Shown: positions 1 through 7,093, numbered from the stretch's first letter. The stretch: 8,720 nucleotides of DNA from an uncultured Peptococcaceae bacterium (GCA_900553245.1 USCP01000072.1:1-8720); one strand, 5' to 3'. Numbers and translations: made by a program. The notes: generated by a model not told the origin, from the sequence alone.

Positions 1-1553
1 CCTTTATAAATCCTTCGACTCAAATAAAGACGTGCAGCATCTTGCCAGAAATCGAGCGCAAGCTCTGCTTCAATCTTGCTTTCGCTAGCAATCGGCAATT
101 CAATATCCACCTCATAGGATGGGGTCCATTCTCCAACCGGACCACTGACCGCAAAATCAAAGGACGCCATACCACCTTGCCAGAAACCAACATAAACAAG
201 ATTGTCATTGAAGGTCCAGGCGGCTTGTTTTTCCCCTTGATGATATAGGGTTGCACGAGCGGATAGACTAATATCGTCTTGCCGTTCACGAGCAAAAACC
301 GCCGGTACGTGAGATGTTGTATTACTCAGACCTCCAGCCAATACGAGGACGTGGCCATCCTCTAATAGTTCTAAATCACAAAATACAGGAGAGATCAGTC
401 CTTCCGTATTACGAATATACGGTGATACGCGCCCGCTTTTGAGGTCCAAACGATTGACTGTAAAAGGATTAGACGGCAATTTTTTGCCAAGAGGATAGCG
501 ATTTGCATTGATATAATAAAGCGCCCCATCTGCATATTGTACACCGTAAGCCTGTTCAAAGGTGCCTCGAGGAACCGGACGGGTAAAAAGGGACGTCGCC
601 ACACGCTTTTCATCCCAACCATCGGTATGACCGATAATCTTAACCACTTCTGCCGTTTTAGCATCAACCACAAGCACAACATCCTGCGCCAAGCTGCTCC
701 AATACAGCAAACCGTTTTCCCTATCATAACGCACACTAATGCCTTGGAACCAGTCGCTCCCACTTTGTCCGGCATTGCCGCCGGTAGGAGCGAGCACGCT
801 TGAAGCCGCTAAACGCTTTTCAATCGCACCACTTTCCGAATTGATCCAAAGAAGGGTATCTCTAATGGTACCCTGCCATGCCGCTTGTCCAATCGCCACA
901 ATAGTACCATCTTCAAGCACAACAAAGTCACTGATAAAGCCGTCTTCAAAACGGATTTCCTTATAAATATGCCCGAGGGCATCCAACTCCCAAATAGCTG
1001 CGCCACTGTATGGCGGTGCCATTTGTAGTGGCGCACCGGTAAGCATATGCCCATTGTCCAAGAAATGCAAGCGGTGATTCAACGGACGCATCAACGACCA
1101 ACACAGGTCGCCGTATTGATTGACCGCCACCGGTTGCCCGGCGCCGTCTGCAGGCAATGCAAACAACAAAGTTCCTTCCGGTGCAGCACCTTCGCACTCA
1201 ATTTGCATTGGACGTTCAAGCTCTACCGCTGGCAATGCCAACTGCACCTTACTCCCTTTGCTCCCCACCGCCTCAAAAGTAGTGACCTGTCCATCGACCA
1301 TCGCCGGAACAATAATACGATGCGTGCTTGTATGTGGCGTTTCATAGCTTAGATATGCACGGCCTTGACCATCTTTCAAGGTCACCTGAAAGTTTTCTGC
1401 CGCATCCGTTACAAAACACACCAAGGCACTTAACGGTGCCAAATGGTAAGGATTTACGAATACCGTCGGTTCTACCACCGTTCCCGGCTTTTCCAGTAAA
1501 GTATTCTCTATCGCCGCAGTCATCGCTCTTTGCTTTTCAAAAATCCCACTCAT
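1..1553 (-). CDS. Arylsulfotransferase (AssT)-family protein, probably catalytically altered; 3' end beyond window
   Basis: The frame is open without a stop from the ATG at 1553 to the left edge (517 complete codons). The N-terminal domain (about residues 25-115) carries the AssT signature NPYHLAPLSALV at 34-45. The body reads like the AssT beta-propeller: IWELDALGHI (187-196), SDWFQGISVRYD (266-277), SSLAQDVVLVVDAKT (286-300), IGHTDGWDE (307-315), FEQAYGVQY (332-340). AssT enzymes move sulfate between phenolic compounds through a sulfohistidine. By motif alignment from memory, the expected DWFH, SSRHQ and GQHAP motifs read DWFQ, SSLAQ and EQAYG here, so the catalytic His, Arg and nucleophilic His become Gln270, Leu288 and Ala335. 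No signal peptide is seen, so a cytoplasmic location is likely. The start overlaps the upstream stop as ATGA, with GGGAGG at 1560-1565. Family assignment is fairly sure; activity is doubtful. Confidence 0.8.
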   Translation of the reverse strand, partial: MSGIFEKQRAMTAAIENTLLEKPGTVVEPTVFVNPYHLAPLSALVCFVTDAAENFQVTLKDGQGRAYLSYETPHTSTHRIIVPAMVDGQVTTFEAVGSKGSKVQLALPAVELERPMQIECEGAAPEGTLLFALPADGAGQPVAVNQYGDLCWSLMRPLNHRLHFLDNGHMLTGAPLQMAPPYSGAAIWELDALGHIYKEIRFEDGFISDFVVLEDGTIVAIGQAAWQGTIRDTLLWINSESGAIEKRLAASSVLAPTGGNAGQSGSDWFQGISVRYDRENGLLYWSSLAQDVVLVVDAKTAEVVKIIGHTDGWDEKRVATSLFTRPVPRGTFEQAYGVQYADGALYYINANRYPLGKKLPSNPFTVNRLDLKSGRVSPYIRNTEGLISPVFCDLELLEDGHVLVLAGGLSNTTSHVPAVFARERQDDISLSARATLYHQGEKQAAWTFNDNLVYVGFWQGGMASFDFAVSGPVGEWTPSYEVDIELPIASESKIEAELALDFWQDAARLYLSRRIYK

Positions 1554-2131
1554 GACAAGCCTCCCTCGCGAACCATTTGAAGGGCTTGCTCAAATTGTGC
1601 AGTTACTGCATCCACTGCTTCTACCGGAATTTCTACTTTACCGATATGAGCCAATAAGTCCTCAGCCTGGAGCTTCTTTTGCTGAAAAGCCATCCAAAGA
1701 AGTGGATTCATATCGCTTTCTTTTAAATCTGCAGCGTTCTCTACCAACTTTTGCAATTTCATCAACGCTGTCATCAATGCGTGCTCTTCCGCCACATCAC
1801 CAATCAGCTTTTGTATCGTCCATGTGCGATTTTTATCCGTCACCATACATTTATGACCGATACGCACCTTATGTGCGCGCATAGCAGCAAGAATTGGGTC
1901 TAAGGCCAAATCATCCACATCCATCAGTAAAAACGGTGCCCCATCCACTTTCGCGAATGGTTTAAACCCACGCATATCCACTGGCTCTACTGTGTCAAGA
2001 ACCTCGGTTACCGTACGAGATAAATCACTGTCATCCAGTAAACAAACCGCTTCGCCACAGCGATCCACGGCAGTTAAAAAAGCATCCTGCTCTACAGCAG
2101 ACAATGCATTCATTTTATAAATATAAAGCAT
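1550..2131 (-). CDS. DUF3783-domain protein, first gene of the AssT-like operon
   Basis: This 193-residue soluble protein has no signal peptide or membrane segment. Residues about 64-121 resemble DUF3783: a hydrophobic strand (APFLLMDVDD), a helix (LDPILAAMRAHKV), then the diagnostic run with KCMVTDKNRTW at 94-104 and an EEHALM helix at 115-120. The function of DUF3783 proteins is not known to me. The C-terminal 70 residues are mostly helical and charged. The start is supported by AAAGGAGG at 2141-2148, nine bases upstream; Met7 is a weaker alternative. Its TGA overlaps the ATG of the AssT-like gene by 4 bases, which implies translational coupling and linked roles. An extended -10 promoter lies just upstream at 2158-2166. 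Confidence 0.72.
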   Translation of the reverse strand: MLYIYKMNALSAVEQDAFLTAVDRCGEAVCLLDDSDLSRTVTEVLDTVEPVDMRGFKPFAKVDGAPFLLMDVDDLALDPILAAMRAHKVRIGHKCMVTDKNRTWTIQKLIGDVAEEHALMTALMKLQKLVENAADLKESDMNPLLWMAFQQKKLQAEDLLAHIGKVEIPVEAVDAVTAQFEQALQMVREGGLS

Positions 2132-2157
2132 TGGTCGTCGCCTCCTTTATGTTCAAT

Positions 2158-2166
2158 AGTTTACCA
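2158..2166 (-). promoter_or_regulatory. Extended -10 promoter for the DUF3783/AssT-like operon
   Basis: The minus strand reads TGG-TAAACT, a TGn extended -10, preceded by TTTG and without a good -35 box. It lies between the upstream terminator and the DUF3783 ribosome binding site, so the pair is likely a separate transcription unit with a leader of about 20 bases. Visual call only. Confidence 0.45.
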
Positions 2167-2177
2167 CAAAGTAGCAA

Positions 2178-2212
2178 TAAAAAAACACAGTCCCATCAAA
2201 ATGAGACTGTGT
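2178..2212 (-). terminator. Rho-independent terminator after the Bax inhibitor-1 gene
   Basis: On the minus strand a 12-bp stem (ACACAGTCTCAT with ATGGGACTGTGT, including one T-G wobble) closes a TTTG loop and runs into seven T. It starts 24 bases after the BI-1 stop. On the plus strand the wobble becomes a C-A mismatch and there is no T-run, so it acts leftward. Confidence 0.88.
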
Positions 2213-2235
2213 GATTGACTCAAATATATTGTTTT

Positions 2236-2904
2236 TTAGTCGTTGCTTGCGAGAAATCCTAACATACGAAGAATATAGAGGAACAAGTTAACGAAGTCTA
2301 AGAAGAGGTTTAATACCATCATTGGTACGTCTTCTTCGGTGAGTAAACCACTACGCATCAACTGTACATCATAGAGCACATAACCACTAAAAATAAATAA
2401 CCCGCCAACGGTAACAGTAATCTGAAGGGCAGTGGCGTGAATAAAAAGCCCCACCAAAGAAACCAATATCAAGGCAACCAGCCCACCAAAAAGCACGGAC
2501 CCTAAATTTAAGAAATTACGCTTGGTATGGCTTGCATAGAAAGACAACCCAAAAAACACCACAAAGGTCACGCCCAAAGCAGTCATAACTAAATTTGCAC
2601 CAATCGCTTGGGTATAGTAAAGCACACTTGGATAAATCCCCACACCCATCAACGCTGCAAAACCGTAAACAAAGCTCATGGAGTAGGTCACCATACCGCT
2701 TTCACTGCGTTGACCTCTACGCACCATAAAGGCGCCCAAAAGCACAAACATACACAAAAACGGCATCATAGATGCAATTGCCGGTGGCACAAGCAATGCG
2801 CCTATCACCATACCAACGGTCATAAATAACAAAGCAAAGGAAAACTTCGAAAGTACCTGTTGGACAATGTAATCATTGTCTGAATATTGGACAGAACGTT
2901 CCAT
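2236..2904 (-). CDS. Bax inhibitor-1/YetJ-family integral membrane protein
   Basis: The 222-residue protein has about seven hydrophobic segments (near 20-40, 46-62, 72-92, 102-124, 134-153, 158-180 and 195-217), the topology of the BI-1/TMBIM family, and a typical length. The hallmark FSGYVLYDVQLM lies at 172-183. Asp179 and Asp203 are 24 residues apart, the same spacing as the Asp171-Asp195 pH-sensing pair of Bacillus subtilis YetJ, a calcium leak channel. Channel function is therefore plausible but inferred. AGGAG at 2915-2919 stands 10 bases before the ATG. A terminator follows the gene and a possible promoter precedes it, so it is probably transcribed mainly alone, although no terminator separates it from the GNAT gene upstream. 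Confidence 0.93.
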   Translation of the reverse strand: MERSVQYSDNDYIVQQVLSKFSFALLFMTVGMVIGALLVPPAIASMMPFLCMFVLLGAFMVRRGQRSESGMVTYSMSFVYGFAALMGVGIYPSVLYYTQAIGANLVMTALGVTFVVFFGLSFYASHTKRNFLNLGSVLFGGLVALILVSLVGLFIHATALQITVTVGGLFIFSGYVLYDVQLMRSGLLTEEDVPMMVLNLFLDFVNLFLYILRMLGFLASND

Positions 2905-2947
2905 ACTATATCAACTCCTATGTGACATTTAACATCATGTTTTCCCT

Positions 2948-2953
2948 AGTATA
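2948..2953 (-). promoter_or_regulatory. Possible -10 box for the BI-1 gene
   Basis: The minus strand reads TATACT 44 bases upstream of the BI-1 start codon. The matching -35 region is weak (TTTATT with a 16-base spacer), so this is a tentative call. Confidence 0.32.
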
Positions 2954-2986
2954 CACGATTCTCTTTCACAATAAAAGGCTCTTCCA

Positions 2987-3526
2987 TTATTCTTTTGCAA
3001 AAGCGTCCTGCATCACCACTTGATTGAGATACGATGCAAAGGCATCATACATTTCCGCACTAACAGCTTGCGGTGCCGTCATTACAACCAACTTATGCCC
3101 GGCGCAATCCTGATGATACGGTGGATGTGTATGCGAATACACATTCACCGTAAAACCACAACGTTCATAAAAGCCCTTACGCCGGATGGAAATCGTATCC
3201 ACTGGCGGATCAATTTCTAAAATAATCGTTTTACTCTGTTCAGCCAGCAAAGTCAGAACGTGCTGCCCATACTGCTTATTACGCATTGTCGGAATAATGC
3301 ACAAATGCTCAATATAGAGATACTCCGCTTGCTCCCAATAAAGCACCAAGCCAATCCACAGCGCCTCATCGTATACCAAGCTAAAATGATAATCCGGATA
3401 CTTTAATATACGTTCTTGAGACAACGCCTCTCTCTGTTCATGCACTGGAAAACTTTCTTGATACAACGCCATTGCTTGCGCAAACATCGGATGGCTGACA
3501 TCTGTTATACGTTCAAATCTCATCAT
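2987..3526 (-). CDS. GNAT-family N-acetyltransferase
   Basis: From the ATG at 3526 the product is 179 residues. It carries a GNAT layout: LYQESFPVHEQRE near 21-33, a strand plus acetyl-CoA pyrophosphate loop at 72-91 (IEHLCIIPTMRNKQYGQHVL), and the C-terminal GFYERCGF at 118-125. The loop is a degenerate form of the usual Q/R-x-x-G-x-G/A motif (KQYGQH). The substrate cannot be predicted. The frame opens further upstream to 3589, but that stretch crosses the lysO stop and the terminator hairpin; GGAGG at 3532-3536 fixes the start at 3526 or at the adjacent ATG at 3523 (spacers of 5 and 8). No promoter fits between the hairpin and the gene. Confidence 0.88.
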   Translation of the reverse strand: MMRFERITDVSHPMFAQAMALYQESFPVHEQREALSQERILKYPDYHFSLVYDEALWIGLVLYWEQAEYLYIEHLCIIPTMRNKQYGQHVLTLLAEQSKTIILEIDPPVDTISIRRKGFYERCGFTVNVYSHTHPPYHQDCAGHKLVVMTAPQAVSAEMYDAFASYLNQVVMQDAFAKE

Positions 3527-3538
3527 TTCTGCCTCCAC

Positions 3539-3575
3539 AATAAAAGCCGACCCATCATACAGGTCGGCTTTTATT
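3539..3575 (-). terminator. Hairpin terminator or attenuator between lysO C-half and GNAT gene
   Basis: A perfect 14-bp stem (AATAAAAGCCGACC at 3539-3552 with its complement at 3562-3575) closes a 9-base loop. The right arm touches the lysO stop codon at 3576. On the minus strand the T-rich part (CTTTTATTG) lies in the distal arm and ends three bases before the GNAT GGAGG. It is strong enough to terminate, but may let a fraction of transcripts through to the GNAT gene. Confidence 0.75.
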
Positions 3576-4178
3576 TTATAACAAACCAAAGCAAAACGGA
3601 ATCAAGAGCGGCACAAAAAAGGAGCAGATTACACCGTTAAATACAGAAAGTACCACGGTTTCTTCATTGGTATATTTGAGCATCACCGGCAAGGTTGTAT
3701 CTTCACTGGTGGCACCGGCAGAAGCAATGCACGTATAGTAGTTGAGCTTGACTGCAAGCAAAGGAATCAACACAAAGGAAAAGATTTCTCGCATGAGATT
3801 GCTCATAAATGCAATACTACCCAGTTCGGCACCGCCCATTTGACTAATGGTGGCACCGGCAAGGCTGTACCATCCCATCCCACTGGCAACTGCAGCCCCG
3901 TGACCAATCGGAAGCTCAAACATCCATGCGCAAAGAATGCCACCGATGAAGGAGCCGATGATAACACCGGTTGGAATAATGAAGATTTTAAAATGATATT
4001 CTCGAATCTTACTCAACATTCCACGCTGCATGCCAATGCTAATACCAACGGTAAACATAAGCGCGTAAAGAATCCAATCTGTGTGATTGCCAATGGCGCT
4101 TACCAATGACACATCAAGACCTGAAAGACCGTAAAGCAAGCCTCCAAAGAGTGATAACAACGTCACTACTACAATCAT
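3576..4178 (-). CDS. LysO-type lysine exporter, C-terminal subunit (split gene)
   Basis: The 200-residue membrane protein matches the C-terminal two-thirds of E. coli LysO (YbjE, about 299 residues; Lys_export, formerly DUF340), which exports L-lysine. Shared motifs are ASGMGWYSLAG at 98-108, SNLMRE at 126-131 and AGATSEDTTLPV at 154-165, set among about six hydrophobic segments. The first 90 residues of the E. coli protein are missing here and are supplied by the preceding gene. Its ATG overlaps the TGA of that gene (ATGA), with AAGGAG at 4187-4192 eight bases upstream. Lysine is the likely substrate by family; related amino acids or analogues such as thialysine are possible. Confidence 0.88.
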   Translation of the reverse strand: MIVVVTLLSLFGGLLYGLSGLDVSLVSAIGNHTDWILYALMFTVGISIGMQRGMLSKIREYHFKIFIIPTGVIIGSFIGGILCAWMFELPIGHGAAVASGMGWYSLAGATISQMGGAELGSIAFMSNLMREIFSFVLIPLLAVKLNYYTCIASAGATSEDTTLPVMLKYTNEETVVLSVFNGVICSFFVPLLIPFCFGLL

Positions 4179-4474
4179 TCTTCCAACTCCTTCTCAGCCT
4201 TGACAGTTTGCTTTTTCTCGATAAAACGTTTTGATAAAATATACACAAGTATGATAGAACATACCGTTGGAATCAAGAAAAAGAAAAAACTACGCACACC
4301 GAGCATAGATAGGTCCTCCAAAAAGCCCTCACGCTCGCCAAGCATCACGCCCATGGCAAAAATAAGCAACCAGGTACAGCACATAGAAACGCGCTCATTA
4401 AACTTTTTCATTCCCTGCGGAACTAAAAAACGTCCCACCAAAATGCCGATGCACATGACAAGTATGATATCCAT
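4175..4474 (-). CDS. LysO-type lysine exporter, N-terminal subunit (split gene)
   Basis: This 99-residue protein has three predicted membrane segments (about 3-19, 29-46 and 58-80) and a charged tail (81-99). It corresponds to the N-terminal segment of single-chain LysO; VGRFLVPQG near 13-21 and FAMGVMLG near 39-46 resemble the start of YbjE. AAAAGGAGG ends five bases before the ATG. The break to the next gene falls in what is a hydrophilic loop in the single-chain protein, so the two products can plausibly reassemble in the membrane. The clean start, own ribosome binding site and 4-base overlap argue for a genuine two-gene form rather than a frameshift. Confidence 0.82.
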   Translation of the reverse strand: MDIILVMCIGILVGRFLVPQGMKKFNERVSMCCTWLLIFAMGVMLGEREGFLEDLSMLGVRSFFFFLIPTVCSIILVYILSKRFIEKKQTVKAEKELEE

Positions 4475-4496
4475 GATAACCTCCTTTTGCTAGGTT

Positions 4497-4516
4497 CTCG
4501 GCGCATCCGTTCCGAG
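4497..4516 (-). promoter_or_regulatory. Small leader hairpin before lysO
   Basis: On the minus strand CTCGG at 4516-4512 pairs with CCGAG at 4501-4497 around a 10-base loop, just upstream of the lysO ribosome binding site. It is too small for a lysine riboswitch. It could influence translation, or be chance. Confidence 0.25.
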
Positions 4517-4535
4517 CACAATACATTCAGACTAC

Positions 4536-4565
4536 TGTATAAATATGCTCTTTGTCAAGATACAA
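4536..4565 (-). promoter_or_regulatory. Putative promoter for the split lysO operon
   Basis: The minus strand shows TTGTAT (4565-4560), an 18-base spacer and TATACA (4541-4536), 62 bases upstream of the first lysO start. A perfect TTGACA at 4558-4553 overlaps it and would pair with a poorer TAGTCT 18 bases downstream, so the exact -35/-10 pair is uncertain. Confidence 0.45.
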
Positions 4566-4601
4566 AGATTGCTTCATGTCAGCCACAAATCAATCACTAA
4601 C

Positions 4602-4634
4602 AAAAAAAAGCGTTGCCCCTTTGAAGCAACGCTT
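4602..4634 (-). terminator. Rho-independent terminator after the PBP gene
   Basis: A perfect 9-bp stem (AAGCGTTGC with GCAACGCTT) closes a 9-base loop and, on the minus strand, leads into eight T. It lies 10 bases beyond the PBP stop codon and ends the DJ-1/PBP operon. Confidence 0.93.
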
Positions 4635-4644
4635 AATTGATTGA

Positions 4645-6468
4645 TTATTTCTTTTCATCAGATTCAGACGCTTGTTCTAATCCACTTGGCACATAGGGCC
4701 CACCGTTTTGCGCATAGAGCTCGGAAACGATTTTTCCGATATACGCCGCATTTACATCAGAGCCACCACGATCTTCCACGTAATTTACCATAACACACAT
4801 GGTCCAGTTTGGATTTGCAAGGTCACTGCCACACATCCACCCAAGGTTGGTGGAGCCATCCGATCCCACTTCCGCAGTCCCGGTTTTTGCAGAAATCTTT
4901 GCTCCCTCAACATCCGCCAACGGATGCTGTACAAGCACAGCGTCACGCAGCGCATCATTGATGAAATCAATGTGTTCTTGGGTTGCTACGCCATCAATCC
5001 AAACTTCCGGCTTTTCGTCCATAAGATAGCAAGGTTTCATAATTTTACCGCCGTTTTGCAAAGATGCATAAATCAAAGTTTGCTGAAGCGGTGAAATCTG
5101 TACCTGATACTGACCGTAAGCAGAATCTGCAAGGCCGGTTTCATGCCCGTCGGCAATCACCCCATCGGCAGTAATTTGACTGGTTTGCACCGGATAAGCG
5201 CCCGGCACCTTCTCACCGTAGCCTAAAGATTTCATCCCGTTATTAAACGCATCGTAGCCCATATCTAAAGCGGTACGCGCAAAGAAGATATTATCAGAAT
5301 AAACCAAGGCACTTTTGAGATCGACCCAACCATTGTACGGTACCACACGATGCACCTTATAACTGCCCCAGCCACCCGGAGGTGCCCAATCTTCACCGTA
5401 AATTTCATAGCCGGATTCTGGCGTTAAGGTACCGTTTTTGAGACCAATGTAGGTGGTTGAAAGTTTTTGCGTAGAACCTGGGGTAAATCGATCTGCAAAG
5501 AGGCCGTTGCCAGGAATGACACCGGCTTCAACATTCGTAGCGTATTCCTCAGCACTCATATTGGTATCCAACCAACGATTCGGATCGTAAGACCCACCTT
5601 CTGCCATCGCAAGTACCTGCCCGGTAGATGGTTCAACCATCACCACAGCCGCAAATTCTCCACTAACCTGATCGGCAGCAATTTGTTGCACCTTCAAGTC
5701 GATGGTAGTGGTGATATCCTCGCCATCCTTTGGCTCGCTTTCAAAGATGATTTGGTCCTTGGCATCACTTAAATATACCTTGAGCCCACTGGTTGCTACC
5801 AAACGATCTTGATACGCTTTTTCAAAGCCACTACGTCCTACCTCCGTGCCAATCGGTACAGAATCAACGCTTTCGCTTTCAATTTCCGCAGCAGTAGCGG
5901 CACGCACATAACCCACACAGGAAGCAGTTAACGCCGCCTGTGGATACACACGATTCCCATCCTTATCATCCTCTGCAAGTACTTCACCGTTACGTGCAAA
6001 AATGCTACCACGTTTTCCTTGCTTGGTTTCTACGACAAGGCTATTGTCACTACTAAGACCGCTCAAAACAGCCTGTGGCGTCCAGGAAAGTTTCATGTTT
6101 TCATTTTTCCCAGTAAATGCAAGCTGGGCAGTGGTTTTAACATCCCCGCTTGGGGTGGTCATAACCACATCCACATCAGAGACGGTTTTGCCGTCACCAC
6201 TCGCTTCTTTATTTTTGGAAGTATGCTTATAGTCCACGCTTTCAACCGCAAGAGCATGATAAACCGCCCCCATACGTTCTTGCATGGTTTCGACAGAAAC
6301 TGCTTGTTTGGTATCTTCATCGCAGGCCGCCATCACCTTCTCTGCATCCATGGTTTCCAACACCGTCAAGGTCTGATCGAGCTGTGTTTGCACTTCTTTG
6401 CTTTCACAGCCCGCAAAAGTAAATGTTGCACCAAGCAACAATAAGGTTGTTACTATTAACTTTTTCAT
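4645..6468 (-). CDS. Class B penicillin-binding protein, lipoprotein with MecA-like N-terminal region
   Basis: The 607-residue protein is a peptidoglycan transpeptidase (D,D-transpeptidase) anchored outside the membrane. A lipoprotein signal ends in FAGC with Cys21 as the lipid site (Phe at -3 is unusual). Residues about 25-130 look like the NTF2-like MecA_N domain of PBP2a/PBP5-type enzymes. The dimerisation-domain signature KRGSIFARNG lies at 152-161. The transpeptidase domain, about 270-585, has all three motifs: STQK at 332-335 (nucleophile Ser332), SDN at 391-393 and KTGTAE at 528-533. There is no glycosyltransferase domain. Proteins of this layout often bind beta-lactams weakly, which is inference here. 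The only ribosome binding site is a weak AAAGG 12 bases upstream, next to the DJ-1 stop, so translation may depend on the upstream gene. Confidence 0.94.
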   Translation of the reverse strand: MKKLIVTTLLLLGATFTFAGCESKEVQTQLDQTLTVLETMDAEKVMAACDEDTKQAVSVETMQERMGAVYHALAVESVDYKHTSKNKEASGDGKTVSDVDVVMTTPSGDVKTTAQLAFTGKNENMKLSWTPQAVLSGLSSDNSLVVETKQGKRGSIFARNGEVLAEDDKDGNRVYPQAALTASCVGYVRAATAAEIESESVDSVPIGTEVGRSGFEKAYQDRLVATSGLKVYLSDAKDQIIFESEPKDGEDITTTIDLKVQQIAADQVSGEFAAVVMVEPSTGQVLAMAEGGSYDPNRWLDTNMSAEEYATNVEAGVIPGNGLFADRFTPGSTQKLSTTYIGLKNGTLTPESGYEIYGEDWAPPGGWGSYKVHRVVPYNGWVDLKSALVYSDNIFFARTALDMGYDAFNNGMKSLGYGEKVPGAYPVQTSQITADGVIADGHETGLADSAYGQYQVQISPLQQTLIYASLQNGGKIMKPCYLMDEKPEVWIDGVATQEHIDFINDALRDAVLVQHPLADVEGAKISAKTGTAEVGSDGSTNLGWMCGSDLANPNWTMCVMVNYVEDRGGSDVNAAYIGKIVSELYAQNGGPYVPSGLEQASESDEKK

Positions 6469-6486
6469 TCGATGATACGACCTTTA

Positions 6487-7065
6487 TTACAAACCAAGAT
6501 TCTTTTCAACAATATCCATAACAACGGCAGATTTTACTTCAGCTGCTTTTTCCGCGCCAAAAAGTTGTTCTACCAAAGCAAGAGCAAAATACCCTGCTGC
6601 ACCGGCACCACGTGCGGTAATCACATGACCGTCAACCACAACGGTATCTTCACTAAAGCTACCGAAGTTTTTGAGTTTTTCTTCCCAACCCGGATAGCAA
6701 GTGGTTGCCTTCCCAGCCAAGATGCCTGCCGCATCAAGCACAGCAGGACCGGCACACAGAGAAGTCACCCATTTTGTCTTGTCATGCATTTCTTTAAGGA
6801 ATGCCATCACCTTTTCATTCGCAATGAGATTCGGTACACCTGGAAGCCCCCCTGGAACGATGACCATTGCGTAATCGTCGCTCTTGATATCATCCAAGAA
6901 AGTGTCCGCTTGTACCAATACTTGATGTGCACTTGGCACAGTAATTTCTTCAGTAGTGCTCACAATATCAACCATTGCACCGGCACGACGCAAATAATCC
7001 ACCGGCGTCAAAGCTTCAATTTCTTCATAGCCCGGTGCGAGTAATACACAAATACGTTTATCCAT
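6487..7065 (-). CDS. DJ-1/PfpI superfamily protein (DJ-1/YajL type)
   Basis: The 192-residue protein is a full-length single-domain DJ-1-type protein. It has the GYEEIEALTPVD motif (12-23) with Glu17 matching human DJ-1 Glu18, PGGLPG at 71-76, the nucleophile-elbow SLCAGPAVL with Cys104, the family's TTCYPG at 121-126, and the C-terminal ITARGAGAAGYFALALVEQL at 149-168. Members act on protein or glyoxal damage, or as redox-sensitive chaperones; the exact activity is disputed and cannot be read here. TAGGAGG at 7074-7080 stands eight bases before the ATG. It is the first gene of a two-gene operon with the PBP, whose ATG follows its stop after 18 bases with no terminator between. Confidence 0.94.
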   Translation of the reverse strand: MDKRICVLLAPGYEEIEALTPVDYLRRAGAMVDIVSTTEEITVPSAHQVLVQADTFLDDIKSDDYAMVIVPGGLPGVPNLIANEKVMAFLKEMHDKTKWVTSLCAGPAVLDAAGILAGKATTCYPGWEEKLKNFGSFSEDTVVVDGHVITARGAGAAGYFALALVEQLFGAEKAAEVKSAVVMDIVEKNLGL

Positions 7066-7093
7066 TATAATTGCCTCCTATAATCATAACTAA

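Noticed and set aside
20..1197. Several short minus-strand frames that suggest a broken or frameshifted gene.
   Set aside because: A continuous frame from 1553 to 1 reads without a stop and carries recognisable AssT motifs; the short frames lie in other phases.
3527..3589. A longer N-terminus for the GNAT protein starting at 3589.
   Set aside because: It would translate through the terminator hairpin and overlap lysO, whereas GGAGG at 3532-3536 points to the start at 3526 or 3523.
4175..4178. A sequencing frameshift that splits lysO.
   Set aside because: The downstream part has its own ATG, an AAGGAG at correct spacing and a canonical ATGA overlap, and the break falls in a loop.
4475..4560. 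Lysine riboswitch (L box) before lysO.
   Set aside because: The leader is only about 60 bases and contains one 5-bp hairpin, far too small for the five-helix L box.
6019..6444. A 141-codon plus-strand frame opposite the PBP gene.
   Set aside because: It is the antisense shadow of the signal and MecA-like region and has no ribosome binding site.
6472..7044. A 190-codon plus-strand frame opposite the DJ-1 gene.
   Set aside because: It mirrors a well-supported DJ-1 gene, has no ribosome binding site, and its product is not recognisable.
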